This document shows, one piece after another, positions 42,118-51,234 of a stretch of 57,820 nt of DNA (its first letter is position 1; the number at the start of each line of letters is the position of its first letter). Under the pieces are notes generated by a model, which was not told where the DNA came from, did not search any database, and saw only the letters and a program-made list of their open reading frames with translations. The DNA lies in contig JAUWHZ010000027.1 in the NCBI GenBank assembly GCA_030605615.1, positions 1-57,820 on the forward strand, read 5' to 3'. The translations under genes and the position numbers were made by a program. This DNA comes from Atribacterota bacterium (GTDB lineage: Bacteria; Atribacterota; Phoenicimicrobiia; Phoenicimicrobiales; Phoenicimicrobiaceae).

Positions 42118-42691
42118 ATGGATATTGATTTAATAAAGGTAAGATTAAAAGAGATAATAAGTGAAGAGAGATTCGTACACTCGGTTAATGTTTCCCGGGT
42201 AGCTCGGGAGTTAGCTTTAAGATATGATTATAATGCGGATAATGCCGAAATAGCCGGGCTATTACATGATTGTGCCAAAGATTTAAATTATAAGACTTTG
42301 GAAAAAATGATTTTAGAATATAATATACAGACCGATGAAATTATTCAAAAAATCCCTAAACTATTACATCCTTTGGTAGGGGCAGCTATAGCGGAAAAGG
42401 AATTTAACATTCAAGACCCTGCTATTTTAAAAGCAATAAAAGCACACAGTGCCGGTGCAGCTCAGATGTCCCTTTTAGATAAGATAATTTATCTAAGTGA
42501 TAAGATTGAACCTTTTGAGGAATAATGAAGGGGTAGAGGAAGTAAGAAAAATGGTATGGAAAGATTTAAATAGAGCTGTATTAATGGTTCTGGATAAAGG
42601 ACTAATCTATCTAATCAGTAAAGGTTCATTAATTCATCCAATTTCTATTGAGGCTAGAAATAACATTTTAAGCAAGGTGGTTTTTGCTTAA
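42118..42691 (+). pseudogene. yqeK: YqeK-type HD phosphohydrolase, split by a frameshift
   Basis: The protein resembles YqeK, which hydrolyses diadenosine tetraphosphate. The first frame gives 'ERFVHSVNVSRVA', 'IAGLLHDCAKDL' with the HD pair, and 'IIYLSDKIEP', then stops at 42523-42525. The next frame continues at once with 'NNEGVEEVRKMVWKDLNRAV' and '...KGSLIHPISIEARNNIL', the normal family C-terminus. Removing one T from the TTTT at 42512-42515 joins them. The second part still ends in a TAATG overlap with the next gene. ATG 42118 has CAGGAG at proper spacing. It could be a recent mutation, a sequencing error or recoding. Confidence 0.85.
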
Positions 42692-43878
42692 TGTATGAAA
42701 ATAATTTATTAGAAGAGAAGACAGGAAGGAATAATGGAAGAAGATTAAAAAGGAAAAAAAATAAAAAAATAATCCTGATCATATCTTCTATTCTACTGTT
42801 ATCTATTCTAATTATATTCTTAAAATATTTAGGAATATTTCCTTTCAGTTCTAGTATATTGTCTTATAATCGAATAAATGTATTAATTGTGGGTTGTGAT
42901 GAAATTGAAAACCACGGACGTGCTGATACTATAGTGTTTTTAAGCATATCCCCTAAAACTAAAGATGCCCTCATATTATCTATCCCTCGGGATACCCGGG
43001 TTGAAATTCCGGGAAGAGGAATGGACAAGATAAATCATGCTTATGCCTTTGGAGGGGAAAAATTAATAAGTAAAACAGTCAGTTCATTTTTAGATATACC
43101 TCTTCATTTTTATGCTGTAATGGATTTTAAAGGATTTGTCAGTATAATTGATGAATTAGGTGGAGTAGAGATTGATATAGAAAAGGAGATGCATTATGTA
43201 GATAAAGCAGGTGGGGTGGATATAAACCTTTATCCAGGAAAGCAAATATTAAATGGTGAAAAAGCTTTACAATATATTAGATTCAGACATGATAGATTAG
43301 GTGATTTGGGCAGGATAAAGAGACAACAAAAATTAGCTATGGCTCTAATTAACAAGATGATGAAATTTGATTCTATTATAAAAATTCCTCAGCTGTTAGA
43401 AGGGATAAAGGGGTATATAGAGACTAATATAAAGGTTCAAGATGTAATCGCTATAGCTAATTTGTTTAAAAATGTAAATCGAGAGAAGTTTAAGCTTGAA
43501 ACCGTTCAGAGTAAGCCAGTTTATATTGAGGGGGTAAGTTATTTAGAACCGGATGTGGAAGAAGTGCAGCAAAGGGTTAAGTCACTAATTTATGGTAAAA
43601 ATAGTGGGGTAAAAGTAGAAGTTTTAAATGGGAATGCTATGTCGGGTATTGCTCATAGAATAGCCAAAGATTTAGAGTTACAGGGATTTGAGATAGTAAA
43701 TATTGATAATGCAGATAATTTTAATTATGAAAAAACTAAAATTATTATTTACTCAGATAAGATAAATTTAGATAATGAATTTAAACAGTTATTTAAAGAT
43801 TTTGAAATTGTTAAAGGATATCAAACACAGGATGGCCCAGATTTGGTAATAATATTAGGGAAAGATATGATTAATTAG
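42691..43878 (+). CDS. LytR-CpsA-Psr (LCP) family protein with LytR_C domain
   Basis: A 395-residue membrane-anchored protein. The transmembrane helix spans about 26-48, preceded by a Lys/Arg-rich cytoplasmic tail. The LCP domain (about 65-225) shows 'VLIVGCDEIENHGRADTIVF', 'SIPRDTRVEIPGRGMDKINH' and 'ALQYIRFRHDRLGDLGRI' with the Arg and Asp residues that bind polyprenyl pyrophosphate. A LytR_C domain (about 305-393) follows. LCP enzymes transfer lipid-linked polymers to peptidoglycan, which fits the lipid-linked sugar genes at 6-10 kb. It starts in a TAATG overlap with yqeK. Confidence 0.9.
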   Translation: MYENNLLEEKTGRNNGRRLKRKKNKKIILIISSILLLSILIIFLKYLGIFPFSSSILSYNRINVLIVGCDEIENHGRADTIVFLSISPKTKDALILSIPRDTRVEIPGRGMDKINHAYAFGGEKLISKTVSSFLDIPLHFYAVMDFKGFVSIIDELGGVEIDIEKEMHYVDKAGGVDINLYPGKQILNGEKALQYIRFRHDRLGDLGRIKRQQKLAMALINKMMKFDSIIKIPQLLEGIKGYIETNIKVQDVIAIANLFKNVNREKFKLETVQSKPVYIEGVSYLEPDVEEVQQRVKSLIYGKNSGVKVEVLNGNAMSGIAHRIAKDLELQGFEIVNIDNADNFNYEKTKIIIYSDKINLDNEFKQLFKDFEIVKGYQTQDGPDLVIILGKDMIN

Positions 43879-44060
43879 TATCTCGTATCTCGTGTGAATC
43901 GTATCTCGTAAAGAAGAAGTAGTACAGGCGCCTTGCCTGTCTATCAAACAACTAAATAAACTAAACGGCAAATCAGCTAACTAAATTGACCGGTAGAGTT
44001 AAATAAACTTGTATCTTGCATTTAATGCTAACGACTATTCACTATTGACTATCGACTAAT
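43879..44060. repeat. Intergenic word-repeat tract
   Basis: Contains TAGTATCTCGTATCTCGTG and GAATCGTATCTCGTAAAG, a degenerate ACAGGCG palindrome (43924-43940), the AACTAAATTGACCGGTAGA word also seen before 27121, and CGACTATTCACTATTGACTA. No gene is seen. Confidence 0.6.
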
Positions 44061-44077
44061 TAAAAGAGGTGATGTTT

Positions 44078-44434
44078 TTGAAAAAAAATTCTTTAGCTAT
44101 TGCTAAAATGGCTGTAGCTGCCGCTGAAGATAAAAAAGCAAAAGATACAGTAATATTAAAACTAAGCAAATTAACTCTAATTGCAGATTATTTTGTAATC
44201 ACCAGTGGTGATTCAGAACCCCAATTAAAAGCAATAAATAATTTTATTATGAGGAAATTAAAAAAGAACAAAATTAGATTATTGCATTATGAAGGCAAAC
44301 CTGAGACAGGATGGATATTATTGGATTATGGTGATGTAATAGTTCATATATTTTCTAAAGAGAAAAGGGATTTTTACGACCTGGAATATATCTGGCAGGA
44401 AGCAAAGAAAATTCGCTTATTAAAAGGGAAGTAA
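44078..44434 (+). CDS. rsfS: Ribosomal silencing factor RsfS
   Basis: A 118-residue protein that binds L14 on the 50S subunit and blocks subunit joining in poor growth conditions. 'AEDKKAKDTVILKLSKLTLI' and 'DYFVITSGDSEPQLKAINNF' are diagnostic, ending 'GWILLDYGDVIVHIFSKEKR'. GTG 44069 and ATG 44072 overlap the AAGAGGTG Shine-Dalgarno, so TTG 44078 is preferred. The nadD-yqeK-LCP-rsfS order is the widespread one in Firmicutes. Confidence 0.93.
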   Translation: MKKNSLAIAKMAVAAAEDKKAKDTVILKLSKLTLIADYFVITSGDSEPQLKAINNFIMRKLKKNKIRLLHYEGKPETGWILLDYGDVIVHIFSKEKRDFYDLEYIWQEAKKIRLLKGK

Positions 44435-44454
44435 ATATTAAAGGAGGGAAAATA

Positions 44455-44829
44455 ATGAGTGCCAGTGAAGAGGGTAAGGGAAATTGGGTTTTCGGATTAA
44501 TAATATTAGCTGTTGGCATTATATTTATAGTAGAAAATTTCACTGATTTAGAAATATGGGGAAGAGTATGGAACCTATGGCCAGTAATTTTACTTATCTG
44601 GGGAATTAAAGAAATATGGCAAAATAAATCCATTTTTTTTGGAGTAATATTAATAGCAATAGGGACCATCTTTTTTGCTAAATATTTTTTCGATTTTGTG
44701 ATTTCAGAAAATATCTGGAAATTTTGGCCAATACTGATAATTGCCCTGGGAATCGATCAAATTTTTAAATCCTTTGGGGTGAGAAGAATTAAAGCCATGG
44801 AAAAAATAAAAGAAGAAGAGGAAATTTAG
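44455..44829 (+). CDS. LiaI/LiaF-like transmembrane region protein (DUF5668)
   Basis: A 124-residue protein with four hydrophobic segments arranged as two repeats ('GLIILAVGIIFIVENF', 'VWNLWPVILLIWGIKEIW', 'GVILIAIGTIFFAKYF', 'IWKFWPILIIALGIDQIF'). The paired 'WPvilI.wGi' pattern is the DUF5668 signature, seen in LiaI/LiaF-type envelope-stress membrane proteins. No sensor or regulator gene is adjacent. ATG 44455 follows AAAGGAGGGAAAATA. Function unknown. Confidence 0.78.
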   Translation: MSASEEGKGNWVFGLIILAVGIIFIVENFTDLEIWGRVWNLWPVILLIWGIKEIWQNKSIFFGVILIAIGTIFFAKYFFDFVISENIWKFWPILIIALGIDQIFKSFGVRRIKAMEKIKEEEEI

Positions 44830-44843
44830 TTCTTTTATTTTTT

Positions 44844-45902
44844 CTACTTTCTATTTTCTAACCTTTTTATTTCCACTAAAAGTACTGTGGCTCCAATAGT
44901 CAAGTTTAGGTAAAAAATTGTAAATCTCCAGGCTCCAATAAAGAGACCCAAAAGATAATAAGGGACAAAGAATGAGAACAAAGAAGCAAAACCTATTTCT
45001 GCTGTTCCACTTCCACCTGGGGTGGGCATAAAAGGTAGAATAAAATAGAATATAACTTGCATTACCAATACATGAGAGAGATTAAAGTTTAAGTTAAATC
45101 CCCAAAGGAGCAAGGGTGCTATCAGGAAAAAAGTGCCCCAAAAGATAATGGTATAAAAGGTAGATAGTAATATTTTAATCCAATTTTCTTTTAATAGATA
45201 AAAGCTCTTGTGAAATTCTTTGATTTCCTGGATTACTTTATCGAATAAGTGCGACATTGTTTCTTTTTTAGAAAATTTTAAGATACAGGGCAAATGTTGA
45301 ATCTTAAAAATTATTCCTATCATCTTTTCTGGATATATTGCCGCCAGAATAAATAAAAAGAGAAAAAACAAGGAAATTAGTATAGCTGCATTGATAAGGA
45401 TTAAAGAAAGAATGGTGTAATTAGTAATTGTTCTTTTAAAGCTGAAAAAGATGATAGGGGTAAAAATAGTAAAAACTAAGGTCTTAAGCAGAGGAATGAC
45501 AGTGGCAACCATAGTAGCTTTACCTAAAGTCATTTTATTTTTTATGTTTTTATTAAATAGATATATTTGAGCGGGCAAGGTACCGGAGAAGAAAGGGGTT
45601 ATACCACCGGCAAAGTTACTAATATAGTACACTTTTAGGGCTTCAGTAAAAGTAATTTTTTCATTAACTGCCTCTACGGTCATTTTTATTCTGAGAGCAT
45701 TTACTGCTGCAGCAAATGCCATCAGAACAAAAGCTAAGAATAGGTATTTTTTGTTAATATAAGATAGACTTATCCAGGTATTCTGATTAGTAGTAACAAA
45801 GATGATGATTAAGGCAGTTATAATACCGATAACTATAGAAACAGCCAACCCTTTAAGAAATCTTTTTTTATCTAAAATTAATTCATTCAAAAAGTCATTC
45901 AC
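44844..45902 (-). CDS. UPF0104/YbhN family membrane protein (LPG synthase-flippase-like)
   Basis: A 352-residue polytopic protein on the minus strand with about eight helices. 'YYISNFAGGITPFFSGTLPA' and 'FMPTPGGSGTAEIGFASLF' are the conserved segments of the lysylphosphatidylglycerol synthase transmembrane/UPF0104 family, thought to move or modify lipids. No aminoacyl-transfer domain is attached, so lysyl-lipid synthesis is not implied. GTG 45902 overlaps AAGGAG; TTG 45890 may be the true start. It converges with the DUF5668 gene. Confidence 0.82.
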   Translation of the reverse strand: MNDFLNELILDKKRFLKGLAVSIVIGIITALIIIFVTTNQNTWISLSYINKKYLFLAFVLMAFAAAVNALRIKMTVEAVNEKITFTEALKVYYISNFAGGITPFFSGTLPAQIYLFNKNIKNKMTLGKATMVATVIPLLKTLVFTIFTPIIFFSFKRTITNYTILSLILINAAILISLFFLFLFILAAIYPEKMIGIIFKIQHLPCILKFSKKETMSHLFDKVIQEIKEFHKSFYLLKENWIKILLSTFYTIIFWGTFFLIAPLLLWGFNLNFNLSHVLVMQVIFYFILPFMPTPGGSGTAEIGFASLFSFFVPYYLLGLFIGAWRFTIFYLNLTIGATVLLVEIKRLENRK

Positions 45903-46201
45903 TCCTTTTAGATAGTCGTTAGCATTAAATTCAGGTTTTTAGTTATTAGTTTACAGATTTTAGTTACAAACCTTAAAGTTGTGGGTTATCTAAAACTCGA
46001 AACTTGTAACTTGAGACCTGAAACTTACAAATTAGAGTATAACATACTTTTATTTTTATTTACAGGAAGGATATTTCCCATAAAAAGACAGTTATTAAAT
46101 ATAACCAAAACAATAAAGGTTGTAGTGCATTAGTTAGAACATAGAGAAGGAGATAGAACTATAGGTAAAAATTTTAATCTAGCGGAAAGGATAATTTATT
46201 A
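45903..46201. other. Divergent intergenic region of word repeats
   Basis: Separates the minus-strand YbhN gene from the plus-strand DUF554 gene. It holds the words GTTATTAGTTTACAG and ACTCGAAACTTGTAACTTGA, and a GGAGATAG site; promoters for both genes must lie here, but no convincing -35/-10 pair was found. No coding frame was seen. Confidence 0.4.
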
Positions 46202-46882
46202 ATGATAGGGACTATAGTAAATGTGGTGGCAATTTTTTTAGGTTGTTCTGTGGGATTTATTTTGAAAAGTAGATTTCCCGAAAAAATTGAAAAAATTATT
46301 ATGCAGGCCCTGGGATTGGCTTCTTTATTAATTGGGATGCAGATGGCCATTAAAACAAATAATATATTATTGGTGATATTCTCTCTGGTAATAGGTGGGG
46401 TGATTGGGGAGATAATAGGCATTGAAGAAGGTCTGGAAAGATTTGGAGAAAGAATTAAGCGAAAGTTCAAAAGTAATAATACTTCGGAAAGATTTGTAGA
46501 AGGATTTCTTACCGCCAGTTTATTATATTGTGTAGGCTCAATGGCCATAATGGGTGCTATTAAGGAAGGTCTAAGCGGTAATCCGGATATACTTTATGCT
46601 AAATCATTGTTAGATGGAGTAACCTCTATTGCTTTTACCGCAGCTATGGGCATAGGGGTATTATTTTCGGCTATTCCGGTATTTTTATATCAGGGAGGGA
46701 TCACCTTGTTAGCTCGCTCCATAAAAGATTTCCTCTCTCCTGAAATAATAAATGAGATGACTGCGGTGGGGGGAATTTTAATATTAGGTATAGGTTTTGG
46801 ATTATTAGAGATAAAAAAGATTAAGGTAGGGAATCTATTACCCGCTATTCTGGTTGCCGCCCTTTTAGCAGCAATTTTTTAG
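46202..46882 (+). CDS. DUF554 membrane protein
   Basis: A 226-residue protein with about seven hydrophobic segments. 'MIGTIVNVVAIFLGCSVGFI' at the start, 'EGFLTASLLYCVGSMAIMGA' and 'AVGGILILGIGFGLLEIKKI' fit DUF554 (YdfK/YqgA-like), proposed as transporters with no firm substrate. ATG 46202 follows GCGGAAAGG. Standalone gene between word-repeat spacers. Confidence 0.85.
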   Translation: MIGTIVNVVAIFLGCSVGFILKSRFPEKIEKIIMQALGLASLLIGMQMAIKTNNILLVIFSLVIGGVIGEIIGIEEGLERFGERIKRKFKSNNTSERFVEGFLTASLLYCVGSMAIMGAIKEGLSGNPDILYAKSLLDGVTSIAFTAAMGIGVLFSAIPVFLYQGGITLLARSIKDFLSPEIINEMTAVGGILILGIGFGLLEIKKIKVGNLLPAILVAALLAAIF

Positions 46883-46963
46883 CTAATGAGTCGAGGTGGT
46901 AATTATTGTCCCTATTAACCTTTCTAAACCGAGGAAAAGGGAAGATAGAAAGGATGTGGATAA

Positions 46964-49147
46964 ATGAAATTAAAATTTAAATGGGAAGATAAAATTTTAA
47001 AACCGCAAAGATGGATAAAGAAAATCAAAAAAAATAGAGAAGTATTTATTATAGTTGGTACGGTTATAATTTTAAATATTATAGTCTGCTTGAGTGAGGT
47101 TTTAGATATTCCCCAATACTTACTCGGTGCACCAAAAACTCCCATTAACTGGCGAGAAGCTCTTTTTTTATCTATTCTAATAACTTCTGTTGGCTCTATT
47201 GCAATTGCTATGATTAGGCACTTTGTTGGCGAACATAAGCAGTCTAAAGAAATCCTTCAGAAATCCGAAGCAAAATACCGTACCACTTTTGAATCAACTG
47301 GAACGGCTACAATAATCATTGAAGAAGATATGACCATATCTATGATTAACTCTCAATGTGAAAAAGTCTTTGGGTATTCTAAAGAAAAAGTAGAAGGCAA
47401 AAAAAGCTGGATTGAATTTGTGGTAAAAGAAGATTTAGAGAGGATGAAAGAATACCATCGCCAGCGCAGAATTAATCCTGATAAGGCACCAGGAAATTAT
47501 GAATTTCGTTTAAGGGATCGATATGGTAAGGTTAAAAATATCTTTCTTACCATTAATATGATTCCAGGGACAAAGCAGAGTGTAGCTTCTTTATTAGATA
47601 TCACCGAGCGCAAACAAAGCGAAAAGTTAAAAGAGGTCTTATATAATATCTCCAAAGCAGCCAACTCCCCCATCTCGCTTGGCCAACTCTACCGAACTAT
47701 CCATAAAGAACTGGGCACTATAATCGATACTACCAATTTCTATATCGCCTTAGTTGATGAAAAAGAAGATAAGGTTTTCTTCCCCTATCATCAAGATGAG
47801 AAGGATAATGATTTCCCCATTCTAAAGATAAGCAGTACCAATACTCTTACTACTTATGTTATAAAAACTGGTAAGTCTCTACTTAATGATAATAATCAAT
47901 ATAAGGAAATGATCGCTCAAGGAATATTAACCCCTATGGGTAGCACCACACCTCAGAGTATCTGGTTAGGAGCCCCCCTAAAGGTAGAAGATAAAATAAT
48001 CGGAGCTATGGTGGTGCAAAGCTACACCAACCCTGAGCTTTATACTGAAAAAGATATCAAACTGATGGAATTCGTCTCCTCCCAGGTAGCTACCGCCATA
48101 GAGCGTAAAAGCTCCGAAGAGAGAATCAAACACCTAAGCTTCCATGATTCTCTAACCGGTCTTTACAACCGGGCTTACTTTGAGGAAGAACTGGAAAGAT
48201 ACAACTTCCCCCGTTACTACCCTTTAAGTATAGTGATGATAGATATCAACGGACTTAAGGTAATAAACGATACCTTCGGCCACTACCAGGGAGATAAGCT
48301 CTTACAACACTTCGCCCAACTTCTTGCTTCCGTCTCCCGCAAAGGAGATGTAATCGCTCGTATAGGAGGAGATGAGTTTGCCCTTCTCCTCCCCTCTACC
48401 ACACCCGAACAGGTCCATAAGTTCTGTGAGAGGATCAAGAAGACCTGTGAGGAAGATACCATTAAACCAATCTACCTAAGACCGAGTATCTCCTTAGGTA
48501 AGGCCACCCAGGAGGGGGAATATCAGGATATAGGTACCCTCTTAAAAGAGGCCGATAACAAGATGTATCAGGATAAGCTCTTCAGTGCAAAAAGTAGAGA
48601 AAAATATCTTCTTGATTCTTTCTGTATGATTCTGGCCGAGCGAGACCCCCATGCCGGAGATCATGCCCAGAGACTCCAGGAGCTGGCCTTATCTTTAGGC
48701 AAAAGGATAGCCCTTTCCGAATACCAGTTAAACAACCTGAAGCTCTTGGCCTTACTTCACGATATCGGTAAGATCGGCATCCCCGATAGCATCCTCTTTA
48801 AGACCTACGACCTTACCCCTTCTGAGTGGAAGAAGATGAAAGAACACCCCAAAATAGGCTACCGTATGGCCAAGAACATTCCTGACTTTACCCCCATCGC
48901 CCGGGAGATCCTCTACCACCATGAAAACTGGGACGGCTCTGGTTATCCGGAGGGTCTAAAAGGAGAGAAGATCCCCTTACTTTCCCGGATCATCACCATC
49001 GCCGATGCCTATGATGTGATGCAGTCCCGTCGTCCATATAAAGGAAAAATAAGTAAAGCCAAGGCCTTACAAGAGATAAAAAGGTGTACCGGGACCCAGT
49101 TTGACCCTCAGCTGGTAGAGATATTCTTGAAGATAGTAAAAACCTGA
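46964..49147 (+). CDS. PAS-GAF-GGDEF-HD-GYP cyclic-di-GMP regulator
   Basis: A 727-residue membrane sensor that could both make and break c-di-GMP. Two membrane helices (about 26-46 and 62-82), PAS (about 97-215), GAF (about 220-385), GGDEF (about 390-535) and HD-GYP (about 540-725). The cyclase motif 'ARIGGDEFALLL' is intact, with an inhibitory RxxD site (RKGD) five residues before it. The HD-GYP half has 'LLHDIGKIGIPD' and 'HHENWDGSGYPEG', so the phosphodiesterase is also intact. Base composition shifts: the first 700 bases are A/T-rich like their neighbours, but from about 47.65 kb C-ending codons are common. A recombination with a paralogue is possible. Confidence 0.92.
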   Translation: MKLKFKWEDKILKPQRWIKKIKKNREVFIIVGTVIILNIIVCLSEVLDIPQYLLGAPKTPINWREALFLSILITSVGSIAIAMIRHFVGEHKQSKEILQKSEAKYRTTFESTGTATIIIEEDMTISMINSQCEKVFGYSKEKVEGKKSWIEFVVKEDLERMKEYHRQRRINPDKAPGNYEFRLRDRYGKVKNIFLTINMIPGTKQSVASLLDITERKQSEKLKEVLYNISKAANSPISLGQLYRTIHKELGTIIDTTNFYIALVDEKEDKVFFPYHQDEKDNDFPILKISSTNTLTTYVIKTGKSLLNDNNQYKEMIAQGILTPMGSTTPQSIWLGAPLKVEDKIIGAMVVQSYTNPELYTEKDIKLMEFVSSQVATAIERKSSEERIKHLSFHDSLTGLYNRAYFEEELERYNFPRYYPLSIVMIDINGLKVINDTFGHYQGDKLLQHFAQLLASVSRKGDVIARIGGDEFALLLPSTTPEQVHKFCERIKKTCEEDTIKPIYLRPSISLGKATQEGEYQDIGTLLKEADNKMYQDKLFSAKSREKYLLDSFCMILAERDPHAGDHAQRLQELALSLGKRIALSEYQLNNLKLLALLHDIGKIGIPDSILFKTYDLTPSEWKKMKEHPKIGYRMAKNIPDFTPIAREILYHHENWDGSGYPEGLKGEKIPLLSRIITIADAYDVMQSRRPYKGKISKAKALQEIKRCTGTQFDPQLVEIFLKIVKT

Positions 49148-49310
49148 CAGGATGGTTCTTTGGCGCGTTTTTACAAATTTAAATGCAATAAATTGTATTG
49201 ATTGGCTAATTGCTTAGTTATATAATTAATTAGATTTGTTATAGTCAATCGAATTAAATATAAAAATTTAAGCATTATACATTAATTTAAAATATTGGAG
49301 GTTGTATAGG

Positions 49311-50513
49311 ATGCAGAAAAAGACCATTAAAGATTTGAATAAAGATCAATTAGAAGGCAAAAGAGTATTGGTCAGGGTGGATTTTAATGTTCCCCTAAAC
49401 GAAGAATTAGAAATTACTGATGATACAAGAATAAAAGCAGTTCTTCCCACTATTAAATATTTAGTTTCTCGTAAGGCTAAAGTAGTTTTGATGAGCCACT
49501 TAGGTCGTCCTAAAGGTAAAATAATAGAGAAGTTGAGACTTAATCCTGTTGCCCGGAGATTAACTGAATTATTAGAACAGAAAGTTAAAAAGCTTGATGA
49601 TTGTATAGGTAAAGAAGCAGAAGAAGAAGTTGCGAAATTACAGCCGGGTGAAGTAGTACTCTTAGAAAATTTAAGATTTCATCCCGAAGAGGAAAAGAAC
49701 GACCCAAAATTTTCTAAAGCATTGGCTAATTTAGCCGATATTTTTGTGAATGATGCCTTTGGTACTGCCCATCGAGCCCATGCTTCTACAGTGGGGGTAG
49801 CCAGGATATTGCCATCATATGCTGGATTTTTAATGGCCAAAGAGGTAGAGGTATTGAGCAATTTATTAGAGAATCCCGAAAGACCTTTTGTAGTCCTATT
49901 AGGGGGAGCAAAAATATCCGGGAAAATTGAAATTGTTCAGAATTTATTAAATATAGCGGATAAAATTTTAATTGCCGGAGGGATGAGTTATACCTGTTTG
50001 GCCGCTCTGGGGTATGAGGTAGGCAAATCCTTATTAGAGGAATATGATTTAAGAGTAGTTTATAAAATGTTAAAAGAAGCAGAAGAGAAAGGGAATAAGA
50101 TACTTTTACCTATTGATTTAGTAGTGGCAAGAAAAGAGGTATCAGAAAAGGCAGTGAGTAAATTGGTAAGAGTCGAGAATATTCCCAAAGATGGCATAGG
50201 AGTGGATTTGGGCGAAGAATCTTTAGAGAGATTTAAGAAAGAATTAAAAAAAGCAAAAACCATATTTTGGAATGGACCAGTAGGAGTATTTGAAATAGAG
50301 AAATTCGCTAAAGGGACTAATAGAATAGCAAGATGTTTAGCTGATATGGAAGACAAGGCAACCACTGTTATTGGCGGAGGAGACTCAATTGCAGCAATTG
50401 ATAAGGTAGGAGTTGCAGAAAAAATAACTCATATTTCTACCGGTGGTGGAGCTTCTTTAGAATTTTTAGGCGGAAAAAAACTTCCTGGTATAGAAATTTT
50501 ACCAGAAGAATAA
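49311..50513 (+). CDS. pgk: Phosphoglycerate kinase
   Basis: A 400-residue glycolytic enzyme making ATP from 1,3-bisphosphoglycerate. 'RVLVRVDFNVPLNEE', 'LMSHLGRPKGK', 'NDAFGTAHRAHASTVG', 'LLGGAKISGKIEIV' and 'VIGGGDSIAAIDKVG' are diagnostic. TTG 49302 lies too close to GGAGG; ATG 49311 has 9 nt spacing. There is no gap or tpiA next to it, so the gene is isolated from a glycolytic operon. A convergent terminator follows. Confidence 0.96.
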   Translation: MQKKTIKDLNKDQLEGKRVLVRVDFNVPLNEELEITDDTRIKAVLPTIKYLVSRKAKVVLMSHLGRPKGKIIEKLRLNPVARRLTELLEQKVKKLDDCIGKEAEEEVAKLQPGEVVLLENLRFHPEEEKNDPKFSKALANLADIFVNDAFGTAHRAHASTVGVARILPSYAGFLMAKEVEVLSNLLENPERPFVVLLGGAKISGKIEIVQNLLNIADKILIAGGMSYTCLAALGYEVGKSLLEEYDLRVVYKMLKEAEEKGNKILLPIDLVVARKEVSEKAVSKLVRVENIPKDGIGVDLGEESLERFKKELKKAKTIFWNGPVGVFEIEKFAKGTNRIARCLADMEDKATTVIGGGDSIAAIDKVGVAEKITHISTGGGASLEFLGGKKLPGIEILPEE

Positions 50514-50524
50514 AAGTGAATCTG

Positions 50525-50573
50525 AATCAGGGGATGGTTTTTTGGTTCATTTTTTAAGAACTATTCCCTGATT
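50525..50573. terminator. Bidirectional terminator between pgk and the Mut7-C gene
   Basis: AATCAGGGGATGGTT (50525-50539) pairs along 15 positions (two G-U) with AACTATTCCCTGATT ending at 50573. T-rich and A-rich tracts lie in the loop and flanks. It overlaps the last codons of the minus-strand gene. Confidence 0.65.
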
Positions 50574-51075
50574 TATTAAGAAATAAATTTTGAACTTTTT
50601 GGGTCATTCTCTCCCAGTGAGTTCCTTTCCAGTAATATTTTTTACAAGAAGGGCAATAAACAAATTCGTTTTGAGTTAAAAAGACATAAGGCGGAACATA
50701 ACCCTCGACTTTTATTTTATCTATCTTTATAGTAGGAGTATTACATAACGAACAACGAGAAAATATTTTTGACTTAAAATCAATTTTAATTTTTAACCCC
50801 TTTATCACCTCAGATAATTGCTCTTCCCATCGATTACCTTTAATAAATAAAAAGTCGCAGATATTCCGTCTTTTTATAAGATTAGTATCTCTGGTCAGCA
50901 ATATTCTATTTTCTTGCCGGGCAGTAAGAATAAGAGTTAAATCTTCATCGGCAATAGGGTAAGTGGTATTATAACCTAAAATACGCAACCACTTAGCTAA
51001 TTTACCCAGCATTTTATCAGCTAAAAATTTTATTTCTTCTTCTTTACCATTGTTAGTATTAGTATCTTGTATCAT
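50554..51075 (-). CDS. Mut7-C RNase-domain (PIN-like) protein with zinc ribbon
   Basis: A 173-residue protein. The N-terminal 90 residues match the Mut7-C family: 'KFLADKMLGKLAKWLRILGY', 'DEDLTLILTARQENRILLTRD'-type acidic positions of a PIN-like nuclease fold. The C-terminus has a zinc ribbon with 'CSLCNTP' and 'YCPSCKKYYWKGTHW'. Family members are thought to be RNases, with no proven target in bacteria. ATG 51075 lacks a strong Shine-Dalgarno. Convergent with pgk and divergent from the repressor gene. Confidence 0.85.
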   Translation of the reverse strand: MIQDTNTNNGKEEEIKFLADKMLGKLAKWLRILGYNTTYPIADEDLTLILTARQENRILLTRDTNLIKRRNICDFLFIKGNRWEEQLSEVIKGLKIKIDFKSKIFSRCSLCNTPTIKIDKIKVEGYVPPYVFLTQNEFVYCPSCKKYYWKGTHWERMTQKVQNLFLNKSGNSS

Positions 51076-51198
51076 TTTTCACAAATAAATTCCTTCAATG
51101 AATAAAAAATAATGTTTTTATATTTAAATAATCGACTCACTGGTTTTTCTAATCTTTATTTCAAAATTATTATATCATGTTACTATTAAAAATTATAC

Positions 51199-51220
51199 AA
51201 TCACACTATATACTGTGATT
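51199..51220. promoter_or_regulatory. Palindrome AATCACA-N8-TGTGATT
   Basis: A 7-bp perfect inverted repeat lies between the Mut7-C gene and the repressor promoter, 14 nt upstream of its -35. The half-sites resemble CRP/FNR half-sites but point outward relative to the CRP consensus, so the binding protein is unknown. Confidence 0.4.
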
Positions 51221-51234
51221 AAATTTGAGTTAAC

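Noticed and set aside
42497-42691. A separate small gene of 64 codons after yqeK
   Set aside because: Its product is the normal C-terminus of YqeK in the next frame, so it is part of a frameshifted gene.
44069-44077. GTG or ATG start for rsfS
   Set aside because: Both overlap the Shine-Dalgarno AAGAGGTG; TTG 44078 has proper spacing.
51199-51220. CRP/FNR site
   Set aside because: The half-sites face outward relative to the TGTGA-N6-TCACA consensus; kept only as an unassigned palindrome.
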